Positions 53,724 to 61,060 of a stretch of DNA of 64,000 bases are shown in pieces; the stretch's first letter is position 1, and each line of letters begins with the position of its first letter. Below the pieces are notes generated by a model. That model was not told the origin of the DNA and did no database searches. It was given only the letters and a program-made list of their open reading frames with translations. Source of the stretch: Maribacter aestuarii (GTDB lineage: Bacteria; Bacteroidota; Bacteroidia; Flavobacteriales; Flavobacteriaceae); contig NZ_CP107031.2 in NCBI RefSeq assembly GCF_027474845.2, positions 2,246,501-2,310,500 of the forward strand. Direction: 5' to 3'. Both the position numbers and the translations under genes were made by a program.

Positions 53724-54036
53724 TTCTAATTTTGCCCATACCGTATTCTTTTGGTTGGAAAATCCAGATGACATACAGGAGCGTGCCGCTTTTGAAAAAT
53801 CGCTACAAAAATTCTTGGACAATTCAGCCTACGCCAAGACCAAGTTTATAGGTAAACCACCAAAGGCCAGTAGGGATGTAGTGGATGGTTCTTTTACCTA
53901 CTCCTTAATCGTAACGTTTGAATCTGCTGAGGCACAACAGGCGTACCAAGATGAGGAACCCCACAAACTATTCATAGCGGAGTCCAGCGCTCTTTGGACT
54001 AAGGTGATCGTCTACGATTCCAAAGGAATTAACTAG
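53638..54036 (+). CDS. Dabb-family (stress-responsive alpha/beta barrel) protein with signal peptide
   Basis: 132 residues. A signal peptide (about 1-19, ending LSALSQ) precedes a ferredoxin-like barrel: NFAHTVFFWLENPDDIQERAAFEKSL, KPPKASRDVVDGSFTYSLIVTFESAEAQQAYQDEEPHKLF. The Dabb fold is often a dimeric enzyme or binding protein of unknown substrate. Member of the dense rightward run of small genes. Confidence 0.85.
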   Translation: MKHLVISILMLFCTLSALSQDQEEMKEFDSNFAHTVFFWLENPDDIQERAAFEKSLQKFLDNSAYAKTKFIGKPPKASRDVVDGSFTYSLIVTFESAEAQQAYQDEEPHKLFIAESSALWTKVIVYDSKGIN

Positions 54037-54041
54037 GTTAA

Positions 54042-54395
54042 ATGAATGTTGAGGAATTTAGGGAGTACTGCTTATCAAAAAAAGGAGTTACGGAAGAATT
54101 CCCTTTTGATGAAACTACCCTGGTGTTTAAGGTCATGGGGAAAATGTTTGCGCTATGTGGACTGGAACGTATTCCTTGTCAAATAAACCTCAAGTGCGAC
54201 CCAGAGAGAGCTGTTGAATTACGAGAAACCCACGATGGTATTATTGAGGGTTGGCATATGAGTAAGGTACATTGGAACACCCTTTTCATTGAAAGATTAC
54301 CGCCTAAACTAACAAAAGAACTTATAGACCATTCCTATGATTTGGTCGTATCAAAATTCACCAAAAAACTGAAGTCGGAGTTGGACGCCCTCTAA
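54042..54395 (+). CDS. MmcQ/YjbR-family protein
   Basis: 117 residues with the full family pattern: MNVEEFREYCLSKKGVTEEFPFDETTLVFKVMGKMFALC near the start, NLKCDPERAVELRE, and HMSKVHWNTLF. These small proteins have a DNA-binding-like fold of unknown role. It follows the Dabb gene after 5 bases. Confidence 0.9.
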   Translation: MNVEEFREYCLSKKGVTEEFPFDETTLVFKVMGKMFALCGLERIPCQINLKCDPERAVELRETHDGIIEGWHMSKVHWNTLFIERLPPKLTKELIDHSYDLVVSKFTKKLKSELDAL

Positions 54396-54441
54396 AGCAT
54401 TTTGAGTGGTATCTTTGTAGTTCCTTAAATACACATCAAAG

Positions 54442-56217
54442 TTGTCAGATACACCAAAAGCCTTCTACTTTTCTAAAATAGAAGAAAACCAATCGAAATT
54501 AACAAAGGTCAAAAAGCAACTATTCGCTTTTAGCATGGTGCGTTTATTCGTTTTTTGCATTTCCTTCGTAGGAATATATTTTGCCTATGGCAATACAAAA
54601 CTGGTAATTGGGATTATTCTGGTTACCATTGTCGTATTTCTATTATTGATCTCTAAATACACTGAACTCCAGTACAAAAGGGATAAGCTGAGTGCCCTTA
54701 TCAATATCAATAAAACTGAAATCGAAGTTTTAAACCGCAATTTCCATCACCTTCCCGATGGCAAATCCTATAAAAACCCTAGTCATTATTTTAGTCAGGA
54801 TATAGATCTTTTCGGAAAAGGCTCTTTCTATCAATATATAAACAGAACGGTGCTGAAGGAAGGTAGCGACACACTCGCAAGTATATCTACGGATAATTCT
54901 ATTGACAATATTGAAGGAAAACAAGAAGCTGTTGAAGAGCTGTCCAAAATGACCGAATGGAGACAGAACTTTCAGGCCATCGCCTCTCTCTCCCGGTCAA
55001 AAACTGATGTAAAGACCATTGCCAACTGGTTAAAGAATTATACTCCCTTTGTACCTGGTTGGATGCGCTACCTACTAATAATTTTTTCAGGATTGTCAAT
55101 TGGAGTTATCGTCTTATATTTCTGGGATATCGTCCCGGAATCATTACTCATTTACTGGACGCTATTTGGTCTTTTAATTACCGGATTATTTACTAAAAAA
55201 ATAACCAAACTGGGTGGGGACCTTTCGAAAATACAATCCACCTTCGAACAGTACAACAAGTTATTATTGTTGATTGAAGAAGTGTCATTTACGTCAGATC
55301 TACTCAAGCAAAAAAAGGAACATATCGTAAGTGACGGTCGAAAAACTTCATCACTCCTCAAAGAATTTTCCAAACTCTTGAGCAGTTTGGAACAAAACAA
55401 TAATTTTTTCTTTCTGGTTCTGGGTAATGGACTCTTTCTACGTGGCTTGGCAACGTGTTATAAGATAGAAAACTGGATAAAAACCCATGGTAGTTCTGTT
55501 GAGCAATGGTTTGAGGTGATTGCCTTTTTTGACGCCCACAACAGTTTAGGGAATTTTGCCTTCAATCATCCTAATTACACTTATCCGAGTATATTGGAAA
55601 ATGGAAGTACACTTAAATCAAAGGGTGCCGGACATCCCTTGCTAGACCCTAAAAAGAGCGTGTTGAACGATTTTGAAATAAAAAATGGTGAATTCTTCAT
55701 TATTACGGGCGCTAATATGGCTGGAAAGAGTACGTTTCTGCGTACCGTATCCCTACAAATAGTAATGGCAAATATGGGCCTTCCCGTTTGCGCAACCTCG
55801 ATCTCCTATGTTCCTATTAAGCTCATAACAAGTATGAGAACAACGGATTCATTAACGGATGATGAATCCTATTTCTTTTCGGAATTAAAGAGACTAAAGT
55901 TTATTGTGGACGAAATTCAGAAGGATGAATATTTTATTGTTTTGGACGAAATCCTAAAAGGCACAAATAGCACTGACAAGGCAAAAGGTTCTCGAAAATT
56001 TGTTGAACGCCTGGTAGATGCCAAGGCCACAGGAATTATTGCTACCCATGATTTAAGCTTATGCGAAGTGGCAAAAGAACTTCCTCAAGTAAAAAATCAC
56101 TATTTTGATGCTGAAATTATAAATGACGAACTCCATTTTGATTATAAATTTAAGGAGGGAATCTGTAAGAACATGAACGCTTCATTTTTATTAAAAAAGA
56201 TGGAGATTGTGAATTAA
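54442..56217 (+). CDS. Membrane-anchored MutS-like ATPase
   Basis: 591 residues starting at TTG 54442 (SDTPKAFYFSKIEENQSKL is the family N-terminus; no upstream ATG). Four hydrophobic segments (about 28-48, 50-68, 208-228, 232-250) flank a helical part. The MutS domain V ATPase follows: Walker A GANMAGKST (423-431), Walker B FIVLDE (about 498-503), and IIATHDLSL. The mismatch-binding domain I is missing. This group is widespread in Bacteroidota with no known role; membrane location argues against mismatch repair. Confidence 0.88.
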   Translation: MSDTPKAFYFSKIEENQSKLTKVKKQLFAFSMVRLFVFCISFVGIYFAYGNTKLVIGIILVTIVVFLLLISKYTELQYKRDKLSALININKTEIEVLNRNFHHLPDGKSYKNPSHYFSQDIDLFGKGSFYQYINRTVLKEGSDTLASISTDNSIDNIEGKQEAVEELSKMTEWRQNFQAIASLSRSKTDVKTIANWLKNYTPFVPGWMRYLLIIFSGLSIGVIVLYFWDIVPESLLIYWTLFGLLITGLFTKKITKLGGDLSKIQSTFEQYNKLLLLIEEVSFTSDLLKQKKEHIVSDGRKTSSLLKEFSKLLSSLEQNNNFFFLVLGNGLFLRGLATCYKIENWIKTHGSSVEQWFEVIAFFDAHNSLGNFAFNHPNYTYPSILENGSTLKSKGAGHPLLDPKKSVLNDFEIKNGEFFIITGANMAGKSTFLRTVSLQIVMANMGLPVCATSISYVPIKLITSMRTTDSLTDDESYFFSELKRLKFIVDEIQKDEYFIVLDEILKGTNSTDKAKGSRKFVERLVDAKATGIIATHDLSLCEVAKELPQVKNHYFDAEIINDELHFDYKFKEGICKNMNASFLLKKMEIVN

Positions 56218-56262
56218 TTCTAAGTTATCCTGAAAAAATATTTTATTTTCTAGTTCGGTATC

Positions 56263-56865
56263 GTGGGTGCTCTTCTTTTTGCCATAGCCAGTGTACTGGC
56301 TGGTCTTGGAATTGAAGGATATAATCCCGTAAAACAATACATTAGTGAAAGCTATGCGACGGGAATGCCCTATGCCGTTATATGGCAATATTTTTTCATC
56401 TGTAGTGGGTTATTGCTGTTCTTTTTTGGAATAGTTGCAGCGAATTGCTTTCCAAAACGTTCTAATACGAAAGTCTGGTTTTTTCTTTTTGCTATCTTCT
56501 ACGGAATAGGCACTTTGCTAACCGGAATTTATCCCTGTGACGTAGGTTGTTATTTAGACCCGGAAAATCCCAGAATATCTCAATTTATACACAACACCGT
56601 TGGCAATTTAACTTATGCGGTCGTACCGTTCAGTATTTTGGCATCATCATACGCTTTTAGTAAATTGAAGTTGTCTAAAAAGCTTACGGTTTTCAGCGCA
56701 ATCTGTGGAAGCTTGTGTCTTTTGTTTGTTATACTTTTATTTGGTGACCCTGAGGGACCTTATAGAGGATTGTTTCAAAGAGTAATAGAAGCTTCCATAA
56801 TTTCTTGGATAGTATACCTCTCATTTTATATAAAATCAACCAAAACCAAAACCAATGAAGACTAA
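56263..56865 (+). CDS. DUF998-family membrane protein, N-terminus uncertain
   Basis: 200 residues with six hydrophobic segments. NPVKQYISESYATG and GTLLTGIYPCDVGC are DUF998 marks. It starts at a GTG inside the presumed first segment. In the same frame upstream, 56230-56262 would read LKKYFIF, then an amber TAG (56251-56253), then FGIV, which looks like a natural start of this protein split by a stop. Either the gene begins at the GTG or the beginning has been damaged. It overlaps the DUF5060 gene by 11 bases. Confidence 0.75.
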   Translation: MGALLFAIASVLAGLGIEGYNPVKQYISESYATGMPYAVIWQYFFICSGLLLFFFGIVAANCFPKRSNTKVWFFLFAIFYGIGTLLTGIYPCDVGCYLDPENPRISQFIHNTVGNLTYAVVPFSILASSYAFSKLKLSKKLTVFSAICGSLCLLFVILLFGDPEGPYRGLFQRVIEASIISWIVYLSFYIKSTKTKTNED

Positions 56866-58696
56866 TCAATTTGTTATAAAGCTAATTCTACTTTTGTTTC
56901 TCGTTTCCTGCCAGGATGAGAAGAAGGAGATAACCTTGACCAATTTTGAACTTTGGGATACGATTACCTTAGATTTTGAAGGTGTAGAAACTTCCGAAAA
57001 CGCAGAAGAAAATCCATTTCTGAATTACAAGTTAATAGTAGAGTTCAGCAGCGAAAAATCTAATTACACGATAACGGGATTTTACGCGGCTGATGGGAAT
57101 GCGGCGGAATCTAGTGCTGAAAGCGGTAATGTCTGGCAGGTACGTTTTACCCCAGATCAATTGGGCGATTGGAAATATAACGCAAAGTTATATCACGGAG
57201 ACAGTATTGCAATCAAGGAAATCCAGGCAAATACGAATTCCGTGGAAATTTCAAATAATGAGGGAACGTTTAGGGTAGTTCCATCCACTAAAAAGGGAAT
57301 TCATTTTAGAGCGCACGGTAGACTTATTAACGCTAAGGGTTATTTCAAATTTCAGGATACCAATAAATATTGGATTAAGGGCGGGGCGGATAGTCCAGAA
57401 AATTTATTGGCTTATGAAGGCTTTGATGGAACGTATAGGATGCAAGCGGCCGATAGGGACGGGGAATCCAAAACGAGTGAGCAACTTCATAAATACCTTC
57501 CTCATGTGTCCGATTGGAACGAGGGTGATCCAACATGGAAAGACGGAAAAGGAAAAGGTCTAATCGGCGCTATGAATTATCTGTCCGGTGAAGGAATGAA
57601 CGTGGCCTATTTTCTTGCTCTGAATATCAACGGCGATGGAAAAGATGTTTGGCCTTACGCAGATCCAGAAGATTTCACCCGTTTTGATGTCAGCAAACTG
57701 GGACAATGGGAAATCGTTTTCCAACACATGCAATCAAAAGGTATTTTATTGCATGTCGTATTGCAAGAAACTGAGAACGAAACAATGCTAGATAAGGGCG
57801 ATACCGGTCCTATGAGAAAATTATACTTTCAAGAAATGGTGGCCCGTTTCGGACATCACCTGGGTCTCAATTGGAATTTAGGGGAAGAAAATGGTTATGC
57901 AGAATTTACCCCCATTGCACAGAACGATGCACAACGAAGGGCCATGACCGACTATCTTACCGAAATAGACCCTTATAACCATCCGATATTACTGCATACA
58001 CATTCCCACGAACCGGCTAGGAGTAACGTATTGGATTCGATTGTTGGCTTTAAAAATTTAGATGGGCTTTCCCTTCAAGTGGACAAAAGGGAAGGAGCAC
58101 CAGAAATAGTGAGGAAGTGGAAGGCCGAGTCTAAGGCGGCGGGTCATCCTTGGATGATTACCATGGATGAAATAGGCATGTGGCATACTGGTGTAGTTCC
58201 GGACTCCATGGACTACAACCACGATTCATTAAGAAGATATGTGCTTTGGGGTACCTTATTATCTGGGGCAGCAGGGGTAGAATGGTACTATGGCGCCAAT
58301 AATAAGTACAACGACCTAAATACAGAGGACTGGCGCACAACAGACCGTCTGTGGGAATTGACGGATTATGCCTTAGACTTTTTTCGTGAATACTTGCCCT
58401 TTTGGGAAATGACTGGAAATCCCGAACGTGTTGACTCTAGCGAGGCTTACTGTTTAGAAAAGGCAGGCGAAATTTATGCTGTTTATCTGCCAGACGGTAA
58501 AACTTATGTAATGGACTTGGGTGATGCCACGGGTGATTTTTCAGTAGAATGGTATGATCCCCTTTCGGGAGACGGTCTACATAAGGGTTCAGTAACCCAA
58601 ATTTCAGGAGGGAAAAAGGTATCGCTTGGTAATCCCCCAAATAAGGCGGAGATGGTTGAGAACCAAGATTGGGTGGTTTTAGTTAAGCGGATGTAA
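56855..58696 (+). CDS. DUF5060-domain glycosidase-like lipoprotein
   Basis: 613 residues. Lipoprotein Cys19 in FLVSC. An N-terminal DUF5060 immunoglobulin-like domain (about 25-130) is followed by a TIM barrel with FRAHGRLINAKGYFKFQDTNKYWIKGGADSPENLLAY, candidate catalytic acid/base in LNWNLGEENGY, and nucleophile in MITMDEIGMW, then YVLWGTLLSGAAGVEWYYGANN. The C-terminal about 100 residues (YAVYLPDGKTYVMDLGDATGDFSVEWYDPLSG) match the collagen-binding-like domain often found with DUF5060. It is likely an envelope polysaccharide hydrolase; substrate unknown. It converges on the tamL gene. Confidence 0.87.
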   Translation: MKTNQFVIKLILLLFLVSCQDEKKEITLTNFELWDTITLDFEGVETSENAEENPFLNYKLIVEFSSEKSNYTITGFYAADGNAAESSAESGNVWQVRFTPDQLGDWKYNAKLYHGDSIAIKEIQANTNSVEISNNEGTFRVVPSTKKGIHFRAHGRLINAKGYFKFQDTNKYWIKGGADSPENLLAYEGFDGTYRMQAADRDGESKTSEQLHKYLPHVSDWNEGDPTWKDGKGKGLIGAMNYLSGEGMNVAYFLALNINGDGKDVWPYADPEDFTRFDVSKLGQWEIVFQHMQSKGILLHVVLQETENETMLDKGDTGPMRKLYFQEMVARFGHHLGLNWNLGEENGYAEFTPIAQNDAQRRAMTDYLTEIDPYNHPILLHTHSHEPARSNVLDSIVGFKNLDGLSLQVDKREGAPEIVRKWKAESKAAGHPWMITMDEIGMWHTGVVPDSMDYNHDSLRRYVLWGTLLSGAAGVEWYYGANNKYNDLNTEDWRTTDRLWELTDYALDFFREYLPFWEMTGNPERVDSSEAYCLEKAGEIYAVYLPDGKTYVMDLGDATGDFSVEWYDPLSGDGLHKGSVTQISGGKKVSLGNPPNKAEMVENQDWVVLVKRM

Positions 58697-58710
58697 ATAA
58701 ACGAAATGTC

Positions 58711-61047
58711 CTAAAAAGGATATCCAATAGCAAAATTGAGGGTGAAGTTGTTATCAACATTACCAAAGAAAGGTACGTTCCACCGGTCATTTTCGGGTAA
58801 GTAGGGTACCCGAAGTGGAGAGGCCAAATCAAACCGAATTACAAAGTTCTGAACATCTACCCGAAGTCCAAAACCTACCCCGGCGGCTACTTCTTTTAGC
58901 CAATCGGATTCAAACTTTCCATCGGTAAATAATGTATTAGAGAAGTTACTGTTCACCTGCTCGTTTTCCAAGTCCGAGTAGTCCCCCGTCAACCAGACGT
59001 TTCCAGCATCTACAAAGACAGCTCCTTTTAGGTAGGAGAAAATTGGAAACCTATACTCTAGATTGGCCTCCAATTTCAGATTACCGGAGCGGTCAAAATA
59101 ATCTGTGTTCGTAACGCCATTTTCAACATCAAAACTTCCGGGCCCCAATGATCTTATATTGAAGGCACGAATACTATACGGTCCACCAGAAAAGAACTGT
59201 TTCACGAAGGGTAACGTTTGGCTATTGCCATAAGGCACACCCCAACCGGCATAAACCCTTGAAATCAAAGTTTGCTCATTTCCCCAGCGCATATAAAACC
59301 TAAAATCTGCATCCGCTTTTGCATATTGGGCATATTCGGAACCTAATATGGAACCAGAGCCACCGCTTATTAGACTTAGCGTGTTTCCTGCCAAATCAAT
59401 ACTTGTGGAAAAGTAGATAGGAAATTCTTTTTCAACGTCGGAAACCTCATCATAGGTAAAGCCATAGATTAATCCTGCAATGAAACGCTGCTCAAAACTT
59501 CGACTAAGAAAAGGGTTGTCGTCCAAAATCTGCTGAAATTCATCCGTAACATTAAATAATCGGGAGTAGTTAACACTAATTGGGTCTAACTGATGGTACA
59601 CATACCTATTTTCCTTCCAAGTATAACCAAATGAGGTGTTGATTGAGCTCAAAGTAAAAAGCTGACTACGTTGAAGAAAATCTACCCCTAAAGAAATCTT
59701 AGTTTTGGGCACGTTGTATTGAAAAACGCTGGGAGAAAACGGAATCAACCGCGGTATGATTAAATCGGTCTTTATACCTCCTGCAATACTACTTAAACTG
59801 GAATTTTCTCCACTGCTTAATTGCGACTCATACGAAAAATTTGCCGAGATGCTAATAGTTTCCCCTCCATTGAACAGATTTCTGTTGCTATACGTAAGTG
59901 CAATACCTGGTCCCGTAAAACCATTACTTTTAGTGACCGCCTGTAGCTCCGCCCTAATGGAGCGTTTGGTCAGTGGTGCCAGATAAATACTTGCTGCCAA
60001 GGAACCGGCATCACCATCCGTAAGTGTCGTATCCAGTTCGGTGTATTGTATATTTACGTACTTATAACTTCCCAATGCAGATAGTCTGTTGCTCGTTCGC
60101 TTAGAAGTGCTGGCATTGTACAAGTCGCCTTTATTGAACAATAAATAGGATTCCAAAAGTTTGGGCTTAAAGTAAAGTTCCTCTTGTATGAAGTCTATAC
60201 CTTTTATTTGAGTGGAATTTTTCGCAGTTACCGGGAGTGTATCATTTTCTATGGAGAAGTTGGGATAAACGGTAATGGAATCAATGGTATAGGGAATGGC
60301 AGCACGTTTCGGAACGTTTTTTTTCAATCTTAGGAAGAGATCAAATTTTTTAGTTTGATATCGATTGGTGTCCGCCTCAAAAATTAGAAAATCAGGTCTG
60401 AGGTTATAATATCCCTTTTGTTTCAGACCATTGTCCAATCGTTCCCGTTCCAAATTAAGCAAGTCCAAATCAAACCTATCACCCTTGGATAATGGAGTGT
60501 TCTTAATCAATTCCTCAATTTCATTGTAAATAGGAAGCGAATCTGATTCTAATTGATAATTTTCAAGTAAATAAGGCTCTCGAAGTGTAGCGTCATAAGA
60601 GACCGAAGCAAATTTCTCTTGGACTCGCTCTTCAGAATCTACCCTGCTATAGAAAAATCCGTTATTATCCAGTCTGTTCAATATCAATTCTTGAATTCTT
60701 TCCGTGTTCACATCGGAAAAGTAGACCGGTTCTTCCCCAAAAGACTTGTTTAAAAAACGATAGAAAAATCCGGGCTTTTCCTTCTGCGCCTTATAGTGGA
60801 AGTACAATGCAGGTTTCATTCCTAGAAAAGTGGTATTAGGATTGGGTTGAATAAGATTAAAGAGTTCAGTTTCTACCTGTTTAAAACCCTTTACTTCCGC
60901 TTTTATGGCACTATCCAATCGCATATTAAGTGTTGCGCCCGAATATAGGTGCTCGCCTTCTGGAATAAACTTTTTAATACCGCAGGAATACAGTAATAAA
61001 ACTGCAAGAACGCATAAAGTACTATATGTGAATACTATTCTTTTCAA
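58711..61047 (-). CDS. tamL: TamL: lipidated TamA/BamA-family outer-membrane protein
   Basis: 778 residues from TTG 61047; I prefer this to an upstream TTG-initiated frame because it lies 13 bases after the tamB stop and opens with a lipoprotein signal (KRIVFTYSTLCVLAVLLLYSC, Cys22). POTRA-like regions occupy about 25-380, followed by a C-terminal beta-barrel with PFSPSVFQYNVPKTKISLGVDFLQR, VKQFFSGGPYSIRAFNIRSLGPGSF and the barrel end FDLASPLRVPYLPENDRWNVP with terminal aromatic. The lipid-anchored TamA variant paired with TamB is known in Bacteroidota. Works in outer-membrane biogenesis. Confidence 0.9.
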   Translation of the reverse strand: MKRIVFTYSTLCVLAVLLLYSCGIKKFIPEGEHLYSGATLNMRLDSAIKAEVKGFKQVETELFNLIQPNPNTTFLGMKPALYFHYKAQKEKPGFFYRFLNKSFGEEPVYFSDVNTERIQELILNRLDNNGFFYSRVDSEERVQEKFASVSYDATLREPYLLENYQLESDSLPIYNEIEELIKNTPLSKGDRFDLDLLNLERERLDNGLKQKGYYNLRPDFLIFEADTNRYQTKKFDLFLRLKKNVPKRAAIPYTIDSITVYPNFSIENDTLPVTAKNSTQIKGIDFIQEELYFKPKLLESYLLFNKGDLYNASTSKRTSNRLSALGSYKYVNIQYTELDTTLTDGDAGSLAASIYLAPLTKRSIRAELQAVTKSNGFTGPGIALTYSNRNLFNGGETISISANFSYESQLSSGENSSLSSIAGGIKTDLIIPRLIPFSPSVFQYNVPKTKISLGVDFLQRSQLFTLSSINTSFGYTWKENRYVYHQLDPISVNYSRLFNVTDEFQQILDDNPFLSRSFEQRFIAGLIYGFTYDEVSDVEKEFPIYFSTSIDLAGNTLSLISGGSGSILGSEYAQYAKADADFRFYMRWGNEQTLISRVYAGWGVPYGNSQTLPFVKQFFSGGPYSIRAFNIRSLGPGSFDVENGVTNTDYFDRSGNLKLEANLEYRFPIFSYLKGAVFVDAGNVWLTGDYSDLENEQVNSNFSNTLFTDGKFESDWLKEVAAGVGFGLRVDVQNFVIRFDLASPLRVPYLPENDRWNVPFFGNVDNNFTLNFAIGYPF

Positions 61048-61060
61048 TAGGTTGTGAATG

